Positions 12,885 through 23,628 are shown, counted from the stretch's first letter. The stretch is DNA of 64,000 bases from Vibrio chagasii (GCA_041879415.1 CP090851.1:2976001-3040000), one strand, 5' to 3'. A program made the numbers and translations. Notes: generated from the sequence alone by a model not told the origin.

Positions 12885-14096
12885 CTAGTCTTGCTTCTCT
12901 TCTGCTACAACACGAGAGTTATCTGGTGCTGCAAAGTGTTCTGAAAGCTCTTTGTTCGACACAATGTAGCCAATCCATAGGGCGCCTAAACAAATTACAA
13001 CTGCAATACCTGTTGCACTTAGTGCTTGGCTAGCCATTGCTGCTACCAATGCGCTTGATAGGCTGCTGATGCTGATTTGCAAGCTATTCTGTAGGCCAGC
13101 CGCTGTTGCTGGGCTTTGCTTCGCACTTGATAGGGCACGGTTTACCACGATTGGGTAAAGTGCGCCATTCGCTACTGCAATCAGACAGAAAGGTGCAAGT
13201 AGAGGCCAGATTGATGTCAGCTCCCACTGCGATGCGATGAAGATAAGCATTGCAGCAACGCTGAACAAACCAATCAGATTTCTTAGTACCACACCATCAC
13301 CATACTTCTTCACGGCTTGCTTACCGAAGTAACCACCCGCCATGAATGCGATCGTCTGTGGGATGAAACTCAGGCCGATATCTTTTGCTTCGTAGCCTAA
13401 CTGAGCCATGATCTCAGGCATACCCGTTAGGTAAGCGAAGAACGCTGCAGAAGCCGATGCAAACATCAATACGTTGCCCACGTAAGGCTTTGATTTAAGC
13501 AGCATCTTGATATCAGTTTTAACTGATGTTTGTTTTACTTCTGGCGCTTCTTTTGGTTGAGCCATAGTAGTTGCCACTAGCAGCGCACCCATTAGTGTTA
13601 ATGTCACGAAGATGCTGTGCCAGCCAAAGTTATCTGCCAGTAGTACACCAAGTTGAGGTGCCAGAGCTGGAGACAGTGCCACCAAAGGCATGATGGTTGC
13701 AAAAATTTGTTGGCTGCTGCTCTCAGAGTAGCGCTTGATAACCATCGCTTGCCAGATTACCGCTGGTGCACATACGCCAATCGCTTGAATGAAGCGCAGC
13801 GTCAGTAGGTGCCATACCTCAGTACTGAATGCCAAACCGAACGAAGCGGCCGTGAAAATAAAAAGACCAACCGCCAGCGTATTGCGGTGACCGTATTTAT
13901 CACTCGCCAGTCCCCAAAGCAGTTGACCCATTGCCATACCACCAAGGAACACGGTAAGAGATAGTGCGATCTGCTCAGGGCCGGTTGCGAAATCGATCTC
14001 CATCGCCTTAAATGCAGGAAGGTACATATCGGTCGCGATAAAACCTAGCATTGAAAGTACTGCAAGGTAGACCAATTGAAATTTAGAAATATTCAT
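12885..14096 (-). CDS. punC: MFS purine nucleoside transporter PunC (Bcr/CflA-type)
   Basis: This 403-residue inner-membrane carrier has 12 predicted helices. The first helix carries LGFIATDMYLPAF, and the loop 2-3 motif is LLWGLASDKYGHR. Similarity to E. coli PunC (YdhC) is high by eye (GVCAPAVIWQAMV, MPLVALSPALAP, FIPQTIAFMAGGY), and the length is identical. The divergent LysR neighbour is the punR homologue, which supports a purine nucleoside substrate over a drug. Older annotation would call it a multidrug pump. Confidence 0.85.
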   Translation of the reverse strand: MNISKFQLVYLAVLSMLGFIATDMYLPAFKAMEIDFATGPEQIALSLTVFLGGMAMGQLLWGLASDKYGHRNTLAVGLFIFTAASFGLAFSTEVWHLLTLRFIQAIGVCAPAVIWQAMVIKRYSESSSQQIFATIMPLVALSPALAPQLGVLLADNFGWHSIFVTLTLMGALLVATTMAQPKEAPEVKQTSVKTDIKMLLKSKPYVGNVLMFASASAAFFAYLTGMPEIMAQLGYEAKDIGLSFIPQTIAFMAGGYFGKQAVKKYGDGVVLRNLIGLFSVAAMLIFIASQWELTSIWPLLAPFCLIAVANGALYPIVVNRALSSAKQSPATAAGLQNSLQISISSLSSALVAAMASQALSATGIAVVICLGALWIGYIVSNKELSEHFAAPDNSRVVAEEKQD

Positions 14097-14259
14097 AAGA
14101 TGCCATTACGCTAAAAGTAGTGATGTTTTTATCATCAAAAAAATTGTTTGATATACAGAGGTGAAAGTCCCTGTTTATTTATGCTGACATTCTATTTTTC
14201 GGATCTGATAAAATAAAACGCTAAAATATGTGGTTATCAATCAAAAAATTTGAAGGCTT

Positions 14260-15174
14260 ATGTTCTCTAAATCCTCTTTAGAAATGCTCGATACGGTAGC
14301 GCGCTTGGGTAGCTTTACCGCGGCGGCTGAGCAGTTGCACAAAGTGCCCTCGGCGATCAGCTATGGTGTCAGACAAGTCGAGCAAGAACTGGATGTTTTA
14401 CTTTTCAGGCGTTTACCGAGAAAGGTCGAGCTCACTCCGGCAGGTGAACTGTTCATTGAAGAGGCGCGTGCACTACTGAGACAAATGGAAGAGGTCAGTG
14501 CCCAGACTCGTCGAGCAGCTCGTGGTTGGAAGAAAACCTTGCGTCTTACGCTCGACAATGTGGTGAAGCTCGACAAGATGAAGCCGATGATTGAAGAGTT
14601 TTATCAAACCTTTGAGTTTGCTGAGCTACAGATCAACATGGAAGTGTTTAACGGCTCTTGGGAAGCAATAGCACAAGGCAGAGCGGATATCGTGATTGGC
14701 GCGACCTCGGCAGTGCCAGTTGGCGGCGATTTTGAAGTCAAAGACATGGGGCAATTAGATTGGGCGTTTGTGATGTCACCAAGTCACCCGTGTGTGCGCG
14801 AACAGAATCTCAATGAAGAGTTCGTGAGCCAATATCCAGCCATCTGCTTGGATGACACCTCAAGCGTGCTGCCTAAGCGTCACACTGGCCACTACGCTAA
14901 TCAAAGGCGTTTGCTGTTACCTAACTGGTATAGCGCGATTGAATGTCTGAAGAACGGTGTTGGAGTAGGGTACATGCCAAGGCATATTGCCGCGCCGATT
15001 ATCGAGCAAGGTTTGCTGGTGGAGAAAATTTTGCCAGAGCCGAGCCCGTTGAGTCAGTGCTGCTTGGTGTGGCGAAAAGACGACAACCACAAGTTGATCG
15101 AGTGGATGGTCAACTATTTAGGATCCAGTGAACAACTTCACCGAGATTGGTTGGATCATCGCAAAGCGATCTAA
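14260..15174 (+). CDS. punR: LysR-type activator PunR
   Basis: The 304-residue LysR regulator has an N-terminal winged HTH (GSFTAAAEQLHKVPSAISYGVRQVEQEL), followed by a substrate-binding domain. Landmark stretches shared with E. coli PunR (YdhB) include NGSWEAIAQGRADIVIGATSAVPVGG and LPKRHTGH. It is divergent from punC across 163 bp, the arrangement in which LysR proteins usually activate the neighbour in response to its substrate (inosine/adenosine for PunR). I could not pick out the operator with confidence. Confidence 0.85.
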   Translation: MFSKSSLEMLDTVARLGSFTAAAEQLHKVPSAISYGVRQVEQELDVLLFRRLPRKVELTPAGELFIEEARALLRQMEEVSAQTRRAARGWKKTLRLTLDNVVKLDKMKPMIEEFYQTFEFAELQINMEVFNGSWEAIAQGRADIVIGATSAVPVGGDFEVKDMGQLDWAFVMSPSHPCVREQNLNEEFVSQYPAICLDDTSSVLPKRHTGHYANQRRLLLPNWYSAIECLKNGVGVGYMPRHIAAPIIEQGLLVEKILPEPSPLSQCCLVWRKDDNHKLIEWMVNYLGSSEQLHRDWLDHRKAI

Positions 15175-15199
15175 TTGAAAGATCTTTGTCGGCAAGATC

Positions 15200-15230
15200 A
15201 AAAAGAGCGAGTTTTCACTCGCTCTTTTGT
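15200..15230. terminator. Bidirectional terminator between punR and ilvA
   Basis: An 11-bp stem (15201-15211 with 15218-15228) with A and T flanks lies between convergent genes. Confidence 0.88.
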
Positions 15231-15245
15231 TTCGGTAACTCGCTC

Positions 15246-16790
15246 TTATGACAAGAAGAACTTGTAAGAAGGGTTATCGGTTTCATCTTTGCACTGGTAA
15301 CCAAGCTCTCTCAGGTGAGTAGAGAACTGAGCCAAATCTTCATCGTCCAGTTCAAAACCACATAATACGCGGCCGTAATCAGCGCCGTGGTTACGGTAGT
15401 TGAACAGGCTGATATTCCAGTGAGTACCTAAGGTATCAAGGAACTTAATCAATGCACCTGGATATTCTGGAAACTCAAAGCTGTACAAGCGCTCTTTCAA
15501 TGGTTTTGATGGCTTGCCACCAATCATGTAGCGAATGTGCAGTTTTGCCATCTCATCATCAGACAGGTCGACGACTGGGTAGCCACCTTCACGTAGGTCG
15601 TTGATGATGTGATCGAGTTCTTCCTGTCCACCATTGAGACGTACACCGACGAAGATGTTCGCCAGGCTGTCATCGTTATGACGGTAGTTAAACTCAGTCA
15701 CAGCACGGCCGCCAATGATATTACAGAACTCTAGGAAGGCACCTTGTCGTTCAGGAATAGTAACCGCAAGCAGACCTTCGCGCTTCTCACCCAATTCACA
15801 ACGTTCAGACACATAGCGCAGACCATGGAAGTTGGTATTAGCACCAGACAGTACCGTTGCCAGTTGCTTGCCTTGCAATTGGTTCTGCTCAGCAAACTTC
15901 TTCAATCCTGCCAGAGCAAGTGCACCAGAAGGTTCGGCAATTGCGCGAGTATCTTCAAAGATGTCTTTCACCGCAGAGCAGATCTCATCGCTAGACACAG
16001 CAATGTGACCATCGATGTACTGCTGACACAGACGGAATGTCTCTTCACCAATGCGCTTAACCGCAACACCATCGGCAAACATGCTGACTTGATCCAGTAC
16101 TACTGGTTCTCCGGCGTCGAGTGCTGCTTTCAAGCAAGATGAATCTTCTGGTTCAACCGCGATGACTTTGATTTCTGGCATCAGCTGCTTAACTAGCACT
16201 GCAACACCAGCCGCTAAACCACCACCACCGACAGGCACAAAGATGTAATCCATGTGACCATTTTGCTGAAGCATCTCCATACCCATGGTGCCTTGTCCTG
16301 CGATCACCAATGGGTGATCGAAAGGAGGCACAAAGGTGTAGCCATGTTCAGCGGAAAGGCGCTCTGCTTCAGCCTTTGCTTCATCAAAGTTGCTGCCGTG
16401 CAGAACCACGTTACCGCCAAAGCCACGTACAGCATCAACTTTGATATCTGGTGTGGTTTTTGGCATCACAATCGTGGTTTGAATACCAAGCTTAGAACCG
16501 GACAGTGCCATACCTTGAGCATGGTTACCTGCCGATGCGGCAATCACACCTGCGGCTTTCTGCTGCTCTGAAAGGCTTGATACCATGTTGTAGGCACCAC
16601 GTAGCTTGAACGAGTGGACCGGCTGACGGTCTTCGCGCTTTAGCTGAACCTGATTACCAATACGAGCACTTAAGCGAGGCATCTCTTGCAGAGGTGTCAC
16701 TATTGCTGCTTCGTAAACTGGCGCTCTCAGGATCTGACGCAGATAATCTGCGCCAGTTTGTTTTTGGGGACTGACCGTGTCATCACTCAT
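15246..16790 (-). CDS. ilvA: Threonine dehydratase (biosynthetic) IlvA
   Basis: IlvA is a PLP enzyme that converts threonine to 2-oxobutanoate, the first step to isoleucine. The 514-residue length equals E. coli. The PLP lysine is K62 in HSFKLRGAYN. Two C-terminal ACT-like regulatory domains (about residues 335-514) are present, so isoleucine feedback control is expected. It is the last gene of ilvGMEDA, starting 3 bp after the ilvD stop with a GAGGG ribosome site inside ilvD. Confidence 0.96.
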   Translation of the reverse strand: MSDDTVSPQKQTGADYLRQILRAPVYEAAIVTPLQEMPRLSARIGNQVQLKREDRQPVHSFKLRGAYNMVSSLSEQQKAAGVIAASAGNHAQGMALSGSKLGIQTTIVMPKTTPDIKVDAVRGFGGNVVLHGSNFDEAKAEAERLSAEHGYTFVPPFDHPLVIAGQGTMGMEMLQQNGHMDYIFVPVGGGGLAAGVAVLVKQLMPEIKVIAVEPEDSSCLKAALDAGEPVVLDQVSMFADGVAVKRIGEETFRLCQQYIDGHIAVSSDEICSAVKDIFEDTRAIAEPSGALALAGLKKFAEQNQLQGKQLATVLSGANTNFHGLRYVSERCELGEKREGLLAVTIPERQGAFLEFCNIIGGRAVTEFNYRHNDDSLANIFVGVRLNGGQEELDHIINDLREGGYPVVDLSDDEMAKLHIRYMIGGKPSKPLKERLYSFEFPEYPGALIKFLDTLGTHWNISLFNYRNHGADYGRVLCGFELDDEDLAQFSTHLRELGYQCKDETDNPSYKFFLS

Positions 16791-16793
16791 AGA

Positions 16794-18635
16794 TTAGCCC
16801 TCAAGCTTCGACTTATCACGCACCGCGCCTTTATCAGCACTGGTTGCCATGCTTGCGTAAGCTTTTAGTGCGAATGATACTTCACGTTGACGGTCTGCTG
16901 GTTTCCAGCCTAGTGCATCCTGCTTAACACGACGTGCTTCTAGCTCAGCCTCAGGCACATCCAGTGTGATTGAACGGCTAGGGATATCGATAGTGATGAT
17001 GTCGCCATCTTGAACTAGGCCGATAGTACCGCCACTTGCTGCTTCTGGAGAAGCGTGACCGATAGATAGACCCGATGTACCACCAGAGAAACGACCATCC
17101 GTTAGTAGTGCACAAGACTTACCTAAGCCCATAGATTTTAGGTAAGTCGTCGGGTAAAGCATCTCTTGCATGCCCGGACCACCTTTAGGGCCTTCGTAAC
17201 GGATAACAACCACTTCACCCGCTTTTACTTTGCCACCTAAGATGCCTTCTACGGCTGTGTCTTGGCTTTCAAATACGATAGCAGGACCTTGGAATTTCAG
17301 GTTCTCTTCATCAACGCCTGCTGTCTTAACGATACAACCGTCAACGGCGATATTACCTGAAAGTACCGCTAGGCCACCTTCTTGGCTGAATGCGTTCTCT
17401 TTGGTACGGATACAACCTTCTTTACGGTCGTCATCAAGGCGATCCCAACGACAATCTTGCGAGAAGGCTTTAGTCGTACGAATACCAGCAGGACCCGCGC
17501 GGAAGAACTTAAGTACCGCTTCGTCCTCTGTCTGCATGATGTCGTATTGAGCAAGCTGCTCTTGCATGCTTAGGCCAAGTACAGTACGAGTTTGGTTGTT
17601 CAGTAGGCCTGCACGGTCTAGCTCACCTAGGATAGCCATTACACCACCAGCGCGGTGAACGTCTTCCATGTGGTATTTCGGTGTTGAAGGAGCCACTTTA
17701 CATAGGTGTGGAACACGACGAGACATCTCGTCGATATCGCCCATATCAAAGTCCACTTCACCTTCTTGAGCCGCTGCTAATAGGTGAAGAACGGTGTTAC
17801 TAGAACCACCCATTGCGATATCTAGAGCCATCGCATTTTGAAAGGCTGCGCGGTTCGCGATATTGCGAGGCAGTGCTGATGCGTCGTCTTGCTCGTAGTA
17901 ACGCTTAGTCAGGTCAACGATACGCTTGCCGGCATTGATGAACAGCTCTTCACGGTCAGCGTGCGTTGCTAGCATAGAGCCGTTACCTGGCTGAGACAGA
18001 CCAAGCGCTTCGGTTAGACAGTTCATTGAGTTAGCCGTGAACATGCCTGAACATGAACCACATGTTGGACATGCAGAGCGCTCTACTTGCTCACTTTGCT
18101 CATCTGAAATTGTTGGATCGGCACCTTGGATCATCGCATCAACAAGGTCTAGCTTGATGATCTGATCGGAAAGCTTGGTTTTACCTGCTTCCATTGGGCC
18201 ACCTGATACAAAGATCACTGGGATGTTTAGGCGCATTGCTGCCATCATCATTCCCGGAGTGATTTTGTCACAGTTAGAGATACATACCATCGCATCCGCA
18301 CAGTGAGCATTAACCATGTACTCTACAGAGTCTGCGATAAGCTCACGTGATGGCAGTGAGTACAGCATGCCGCCGTGACCCATTGCGATACCATCATCAA
18401 CTGCGATGGTATTGAATTCTTTAGCGATACCGCCCGCTTTCTCGATTTCACCTGCAACTAATTGGCCCATATCTTTAAGGTGAACGTGGCCCGGTACGAA
18501 TTGAGTGAAAGAGTTTACAACTGCGATGATTGGCTTACCGAAGTCATCATCTTTAACGCCAGTTGCACGCCATAAAGCGCGCGCACCAGCCATGTTGCGT
18601 CCGTGGGTAGTCGTTGCTGAACGATAGATTGGCAT
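16794..18635 (-). CDS. ilvD: Dihydroxy-acid dehydratase IlvD
   Basis: IlvD is the iron-sulfur dehydratase common to valine and isoleucine synthesis. The 613-residue product has the cluster/Mg motifs [15 protein letters not shown] and [19 protein letters not shown], and the C-terminal [20 protein letters not shown]. The ribosome site AAGGATT precedes the ATG. Confidence 0.97.
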   Translation of the reverse strand: MPIYRSATTTHGRNMAGARALWRATGVKDDDFGKPIIAVVNSFTQFVPGHVHLKDMGQLVAGEIEKAGGIAKEFNTIAVDDGIAMGHGGMLYSLPSRELIADSVEYMVNAHCADAMVCISNCDKITPGMMMAAMRLNIPVIFVSGGPMEAGKTKLSDQIIKLDLVDAMIQGADPTISDEQSEQVERSACPTCGSCSGMFTANSMNCLTEALGLSQPGNGSMLATHADREELFINAGKRIVDLTKRYYEQDDASALPRNIANRAAFQNAMALDIAMGGSSNTVLHLLAAAQEGEVDFDMGDIDEMSRRVPHLCKVAPSTPKYHMEDVHRAGGVMAILGELDRAGLLNNQTRTVLGLSMQEQLAQYDIMQTEDEAVLKFFRAGPAGIRTTKAFSQDCRWDRLDDDRKEGCIRTKENAFSQEGGLAVLSGNIAVDGCIVKTAGVDEENLKFQGPAIVFESQDTAVEGILGGKVKAGEVVVIRYEGPKGGPGMQEMLYPTTYLKSMGLGKSCALLTDGRFSGGTSGLSIGHASPEAASGGTIGLVQDGDIITIDIPSRSITLDVPEAELEARRVKQDALGWKPADRQREVSFALKAYASMATSADKGAVRDKSKLEG

Positions 18636-18668
18636 TGCTTAAATCCTTATAAAATATTTGGCTGTTGC

Positions 18669-19622
18669 TTACTGATTTTCTGAAGTTTGGTTTTCTGGGT
18701 AAACATAGTCTAGCCAGCCCCACTTATCTTCAGTGGTACCATTGAAAAGACCAAAGTAAGCCGCTTGAACTTTTTCAGTGATAGGACCGCGTTTGCCTTC
18801 ACCTACTGTAATTTTGTCTACACTGCGAACTGGAACAATTTCCGCTGCTGTGCCTGTCATGAAGACTTCGTCGGCAAGGTATAGCGCTTCGCGAGCAATG
18901 TTCTCTTCACGGATCTCATACCCCATGTCTTTTGCTAGCGTCATGATTGAATCACGCGTGATGCCCGGCAGAATTGCACTGGTCGCTGGTGGTGTAGATA
19001 GCACGCCATTGCGCACAACAAAGATGTTCTCACCCGCACCTTCAGAAAGGTAACCATCGACACTGAGAGCGATACCTTCATCGTAACCATGACGACGTGC
19101 TTCACCACCAACCAGTAGTGAAGATAGGTAGTTACCACCCGCTTTTGCAGCTGTTGGGATGGTGTTTGGAGCCGCACGGTTCCAGCTTGAGATCATCGCA
19201 TCTACGCCATTTTCTAGCGCTTCTTCACCTAGGTAAGAGCCCCAAGGGAAAGCGGCGATGATTAGGTCCATCTCAGTATTTTCTGGAGGACATACACCCA
19301 AACCCACGTTACCAACAAAGCCTAGAGGGCGGATGTACGCAGACTCTAGTTTGTTTTGACGTAGTGTTTCGCGAGTCGCTTCCATAATTTCTTCCTCAGT
19401 GTAAGGAATCGGGAAGCGGTAGATTTTTGCTGAGTCTTTTAGGCGCTTTGCGTGCTCTGGGTGACGGAAGATGACCGGACCTTTTGGTGTGTCGTAGCAA
19501 CGTACACCTTCAAACACTGAAGTACCGTAGTGCATAGCGTGGGTTAAGACGTGAACGTTCGCCTCAGCCCAAGGAACCATTTCACCATTAAACCAAATAT
19601 AGTCTGCCGTTTTTGCTGTCAT
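18669..19622 (-). CDS. ilvE: Branched-chain amino acid aminotransferase IlvE
   Basis: IlvE transfers the amino group in the last step of valine, leucine and isoleucine synthesis. The 317-residue fold-type IV PLP enzyme has the catalytic lysine in TAAKAGGNYLSSLLV and the conserved YLSEGAGENIFVV block. It lies between ilvM (12 bp) and ilvD (33 bp). The ribosome site is AAGGAA. Confidence 0.96.
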   Translation of the reverse strand: MTAKTADYIWFNGEMVPWAEANVHVLTHAMHYGTSVFEGVRCYDTPKGPVIFRHPEHAKRLKDSAKIYRFPIPYTEEEIMEATRETLRQNKLESAYIRPLGFVGNVGLGVCPPENTEMDLIIAAFPWGSYLGEEALENGVDAMISSWNRAAPNTIPTAAKAGGNYLSSLLVGGEARRHGYDEGIALSVDGYLSEGAGENIFVVRNGVLSTPPATSAILPGITRDSIMTLAKDMGYEIREENIAREALYLADEVFMTGTAAEIVPVRSVDKITVGEGKRGPITEKVQAAYFGLFNGTTEDKWGWLDYVYPENQTSENQ

Positions 19623-19634
19623 GTTTGCGGTTCC

Positions 19635-19919
19635 TTATGCACTTATCTTTTGTTGTAAGTTGTTGTTTGGCAATTCATTACGACTGATAGAGATAACGTC
19701 AACGGTACGTACATCCCACAGCTTTTCGATTTGATTTACCAAGAAGGAAATTGGACGCTCACTGTCGACAATGATCTCAACGCTGGCGATCTTGCTTTCA
19801 TGATTCTGAGTACCGGCTACTTGCTTAACGATGAAACCACGGTGACGAATAACACGAAGAACACGCTCTAGTAGTACTGGCTTATCATCGGCTTTGATGT
19901 CTAATAGGTATCTTTTCAT
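19635..19919 (-). CDS. ilvM: Acetolactate synthase II small regulatory subunit IlvM
   Basis: IlvM is the ACT-domain regulatory subunit of acetolactate synthase II. The 94-residue protein starts MKRYLLDIKADDKPVLLERVLRV. I use ATG 19919, one base after the ilvG stop codon. An upstream in-frame reading would overlap ilvG and lacks homology. The tight spacing suggests translational coupling and 1:1 supply with IlvG. Confidence 0.93.
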   Translation of the reverse strand: MKRYLLDIKADDKPVLLERVLRVIRHRGFIVKQVAGTQNHESKIASVEIIVDSERPISFLVNQIEKLWDVRTVDVISISRNELPNNNLQQKISA

Positions 19920-19920
19920 G

Positions 19921-21567
19921 TTATGTGTTCTCCAACATATCACTGTTTGAAGCACCTGGCGGTACTAGTGGCCATACGTTCTCTTCTTCATCGATAAGAA
20001 CATGAAGTAGGTAAGCCGTCTTGCTCTCTAGCATCTCTTTTAGAGCGGGTTCTACTTCTTCTTTGCGAGTGATGGTCTTGCCTGGGATATCGAAGGCTTT
20101 TGCAAGCATTACGAAGTCTGGGTTGTCATCTAAGATGGTTTCACTGTGGCGACCATCAAAGAACAGAGATTGCCATTGGCGAACCATACCCAAGCGAGAG
20201 TTGTTTAGCAGTACCATCTTCACTGGGATTTGGCGGCGTTTTAGCGTACCAAGCTCTTGCACGTTCATCATGAACGAACCATCACCAGAGATAAGGATAG
20301 ATTGGTCATCAGGACGGCCAACCGAAGCACCCATCGCGGCTGGTAAACCAAAGCCCATGGTGCCTAAACCGGCAGAGGTGATGAAGTTTTGTGGATCGCG
20401 AGGTTGAATATGCTGCGCAGCCCACATTTGGTGTTGGCCTACATCAGTTGAAACGATAGAGCTTGCTGGCATCATGTCTGAAAGCTGCTTCAACAGCAGT
20501 GGAGCAAAGATCAGATCTCCTGGGTGGTCATATCGCCACTTGAATGAGCTACGTAGGCCTTCAGAATGATGAACCCAAGAAGAGATGTCTTGAGTAAGCT
20601 CTAGTTGAGGCATGATCTTGTTGATGTCGCCACGAATTGGTGCATTAGCCAGACGCAGTTTACTGAACTCAGCTGCATCGATATCGATATGGATAACCTT
20701 AGCGTGAGGTGCAAAGGTATCGAGCTTGCCTGTTACTCGGTCATCAAAACGAGCACCAACAACAATCAATAAATCACTCTCTTGAACCACTAGGTTAGCG
20801 GCTTTGGTGCCGTGCATACCTAACATGCCTAAGTAGTGTGGGTCGTCACGCTCAATGGTACCTAAGCCTTTCAGTGTACTTACTGCTGGCATTGGGTTGA
20901 GGCGTAAGAACTCACGAACTGCGCCGGTTGCTTTTGCCAGTTGCACACCACCACCTACGTATAACACGGGGCGGGTTGCTTGAGATAAGAAATATTGTGC
21001 CTGCTCAATCGCATCGGTTGTCGCAACCGGAATTGCAGGAGGAGTAAATTCAGGAAGAGAGTTTACAGGAGCTTCAGCCAGTTGAACATCCTTGGCGATA
21101 TCAACGATAACTGGGCCAGGTCGGCCAGATTTTGCTACCACAAACGCTTCGGCTAGTGTTGGAGCTAGCTCTTCAATGTCGGTGACTAGGTAGCTGTGTT
21201 TAGTACATGATAGAGACATACCAATCACATCCATCTCTTGGAATGCATCGGTACCTATGTGGGAGCTTGCAACTTGACCTGTGATTGCAACCAGTGGGAT
21301 AGAATCCATAAAGGCATCGGCTAAACCAGTGACTAGGTTAGTAGCACCAGGGCCTGAGGTTGCCATACACACTGCCACATCTTGTGTTGCACGAGCCATA
21401 CCGATCGCAGCCATTGCTGCGCCTTGCTCATGGCGACATAAGATATGTTCAACTCCGCCGTCATAAAGTGCATCGTAGATTGGCATGATGGCACCACCTG
21501 GGTAGCCAAATACGGTCTCTATTCCTTGCTGCTTTAGTGCGGATACGACTAATTCTGCGCCTTTCAT
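19921..21567 (-). CDS. ilvG: Acetolactate synthase II large catalytic subunit IlvG
   Basis: IlvG is a ThDP/FAD enzyme forming acetolactate or acetohydroxybutyrate. The 548-residue frame is intact, unlike E. coli K-12 where ilvG is frameshifted. The ThDP-binding glutamate lies in [11 protein letters not shown], and the [15 protein letters not shown] motif binds Mg-ThDP. The ribosome site GGGAG precedes ATG 21567. It lies about 130 nt downstream of the attenuator. Confidence 0.96.
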   Translation of the reverse strand: MKGAELVVSALKQQGIETVFGYPGGAIMPIYDALYDGGVEHILCRHEQGAAMAAIGMARATQDVAVCMATSGPGATNLVTGLADAFMDSIPLVAITGQVASSHIGTDAFQEMDVIGMSLSCTKHSYLVTDIEELAPTLAEAFVVAKSGRPGPVIVDIAKDVQLAEAPVNSLPEFTPPAIPVATTDAIEQAQYFLSQATRPVLYVGGGVQLAKATGAVREFLRLNPMPAVSTLKGLGTIERDDPHYLGMLGMHGTKAANLVVQESDLLIVVGARFDDRVTGKLDTFAPHAKVIHIDIDAAEFSKLRLANAPIRGDINKIMPQLELTQDISSWVHHSEGLRSSFKWRYDHPGDLIFAPLLLKQLSDMMPASSIVSTDVGQHQMWAAQHIQPRDPQNFITSAGLGTMGFGLPAAMGASVGRPDDQSILISGDGSFMMNVQELGTLKRRQIPVKMVLLNNSRLGMVRQWQSLFFDGRHSETILDDNPDFVMLAKAFDIPGKTITRKEEVEPALKEMLESKTAYLLHVLIDEEENVWPLVPPGASNSDMLENT

Positions 21568-21694
21568 CGGAATTCTCCCGTATTACCTTTATTTTGGTAA
21601 CTTTTTCCTTTGTCTCTGCACATCTTGTGCTCCCATTCTTCCTGTAAATCGGCAAAGCCGAAAATGTTCAAAAATATAAAATTCGAATCTATAA

Positions 21695-21740
21695 ATTAGA
21701 AAAAACCCCCGGACTTGTCAGTGCGGGGGTTTTTTCTAAT
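21695..21740 (-). terminator. ilv operon attenuator (leader terminator)
   Basis: A perfect 17-bp inverted repeat (21695-21711 with 21724-21740) has a C5/G5 core and a T tract in the minus-strand direction. It begins 7 nt after the leader peptide stop codon, as expected for a ribosome-controlled attenuator. Confidence 0.92.
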
Positions 21741-21746
21741 TCGTGG

Positions 21747-21836
21747 TTACTTTTTTCCCACTCGCCCCCGCGCAGTCTCAATAATGACTACGATAATCAG
21801 GTTAATCAGTGCGTAAATGCGAGCGTTGAAGTTCAT
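21747..21836 (-). CDS. ilvL: ilvGMEDA leader peptide IlvL
   Basis: This 29-residue peptide is too short for ordinary ORF calling. Its core ALINLIIVVIIE has one Leu-Ile, one Leu-Ile-Ile and a Val-Val-Ile-Ile run. This makes translation depend on charged Leu, Ile and Val tRNAs. The stop codon is 7 nt from the attenuator stem. By comparison with E. coli ilvL, ribosome stalling in the regulatory codons should favour an antiterminator and read-through into ilvG. A weak possible promoter is TTGTCA (complement of 21911-21916) with ATAACA 17 bp on. No strong Shine-Dalgarno is seen. Confidence 0.88.
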   Translation of the reverse strand: MNFNARIYALINLIIVVIIETARGRVGKK

Positions 21837-22039
21837 ATAATTCGAGTTTTCTTGTTTATTCTGTTCAGTAAATGTCTACATCTCTAGTGTTATCACACAA
21901 ATCTGTCGCATGACAAGGAAAATGTCATTCTTTTTTCACATTAAAACACCATTCCACCAAGCTATATAACAATCTTATTGCTTTGGTGCGCAACGAATAT
22001 CCAGAGCGAATACTTTTAAATCAAAGACAAAGGAAAGTT

Positions 22040-23563
22040 ATGGGACTCGCGATAATTCATAGCCGGGCTAGTGTGGGGGTAGAAGCGCCAGAAGTGACGG
22101 TTGAGGTGCATATCAGCAATGGAATGCCGGGGTTCACGCTGGTGGGTTTACCTGAAACGACAGTCAAAGAGTCCAAGGACAGAGTCCGAAGTGCCATCAT
22201 CAATTCTCGCTTTGAGTTTCCATCGAAAAGAATCACGGTCAACCTTGCTCCGGCGGATTTGCCAAAAGAGGGCGGCCGTTTTGATTTACCGATTGCGCTT
22301 GGAATCTTAGTCGCCTCTGAGCAACTTCCTACCTCCAAGATCGCGCAGCATGAGTTTATCGGTGAGTTGGCACTGTCGGGAGAACTGCGTTCAGTGAAAG
22401 GGGTACTGCCAGCAACACTGGCTGCTGATAGTGTTGAGCGCTGCTTGGTTGTGCCGCATTACAATGGCGATCAGGCGGCTCTAGTGGGGAAAGGGGCCCA
22501 TAAGTCGGCGCAAACCCTATTGGAAGTTTGCGCAGATATGTGTGGTCAGGCTCAACTGGGTTTGTATCGCACCGAGCAACATCAAGTCGATGTGTCTGAG
22601 CTTCGTGACTTGCAGGACATCATTGGCCAACAGCAGGGTAAGCGAGCATTGGAGATCGCAGCTGCGGGTAACCATAACTTACTTTTTCTCGGACCTCCTG
22701 GAACGGGCAAGACCATGTTAGCGTCTCGTCTGCGTGATTTGTTACCTGATATGAGTGATGATGAGGCGATGGAAACGGCATCAGTCGCTTCGTTGACTCA
22801 GCAAGAGATTAATCAATACAACTGGAAGCAACGTCCGTTTCGCGCGCCACATCATTCGAGCTCAATGGCAGCGCTGGTTGGTGGTGGCTCTGTACCTCGC
22901 CCGGGCGAGATCTCTTTGGCACATAATGGTTTATTGTTTCTTGATGAGATGCCCGAGTTTGAGCGTAAGGTGCTCGATTCATTGCGTGAACCACTGGAGT
23001 CGGGTGAAATCATTATCTCTCGGGTGGCGGGTAAAACTCGCTTTCCTGCGCGCTTTCAATTAATTGGTGCATTGAACCCTAGTCCAACTGGTTACTATGA
23101 GGGTAATCAAGCGCGTGCTAACCCGCAGATCATATTGCGCTACCTCAACCGGCTATCAGGGCCATTGCTTGATCGGTTTGATATGTCTCTCGAGATCCCA
23201 CTATTGCCCAAAGGAATGCTCGCCGAAGGTGGTGACAGAGGTGAAACTACCCAAGTCGTGAAGCAGAGGGTCAAGCAGGCTCGTCAAACCATGTTGTCTA
23301 GGAATCATAAATCGAATGCACTGCTCGGCAGTCGAGAAATTGAAAAGTACTGTCCACTGCGACGCGAAGATGCGGAGTTTCTCGAAACGGCACTGCATCG
23401 TTTGGGGCTATCGATTCGTGCCTATCACCGAATCATCAAGGTCGCACGCACCATCGCTGATCTGGACGGTAACGAGCAGATAGAAAAGAAACACTTATCC
23501 GAAGCTCTCGGTTACCGCGCGATGGATAGATTATTGAAGCAACTTACGGCACAAGCTGTGTAG
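22040..23563 (+). CDS. comM: Competence-associated AAA+ helicase ComM (YifB / Mg-chelatase-like)
   Basis: ComM is a hexameric helicase that drives branch migration during natural transformation. From ATG 22040 (ribosome site AAAGGAAAG) it has 507 residues, matching YifB of E. coli. It has an N-terminal Lon-like fold (about 1-170), a Walker A GPPGTGKT at 218-225, Walker B LLFLDEMPEF, and a C-terminal Mg-chelatase helical region. I rejected the 19-codon extension from 21983. It is divergent from ilvL, which leaves a shared 200-bp regulatory gap. Confidence 0.93.
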   Translation: MGLAIIHSRASVGVEAPEVTVEVHISNGMPGFTLVGLPETTVKESKDRVRSAIINSRFEFPSKRITVNLAPADLPKEGGRFDLPIALGILVASEQLPTSKIAQHEFIGELALSGELRSVKGVLPATLAADSVERCLVVPHYNGDQAALVGKGAHKSAQTLLEVCADMCGQAQLGLYRTEQHQVDVSELRDLQDIIGQQQGKRALEIAAAGNHNLLFLGPPGTGKTMLASRLRDLLPDMSDDEAMETASVASLTQQEINQYNWKQRPFRAPHHSSSMAALVGGGSVPRPGEISLAHNGLLFLDEMPEFERKVLDSLREPLESGEIIISRVAGKTRFPARFQLIGALNPSPTGYYEGNQARANPQIILRYLNRLSGPLLDRFDMSLEIPLLPKGMLAEGGDRGETTQVVKQRVKQARQTMLSRNHKSNALLGSREIEKYCPLRREDAEFLETALHRLGLSIRAYHRIIKVARTIADLDGNEQIEKKHLSEALGYRAMDRLLKQLTAQAV

Positions 23564-23575
23564 TGAAAAGTAGGA

Positions 23576-23603
23576 AAAGCCTGCATAGATGCAGGCTTTG
23601 GTT
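23576..23603. terminator. Terminator between comM and the DUF2860 gene
   Basis: A 10-bp stem (23576-23585 with 23590-23599) has loop TAGA. The genes are convergent. Confidence 0.8.
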
Positions 23604-23628
23604 TGATAGTGTATCCGTATCGGCTGGG

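Noticed and set aside
21983..22039. Longer comM start
   Set aside because: Adds 19 residues lacking homology and a ribosome site. ATG 22040 has AAAGGAAAG and gives the family length.
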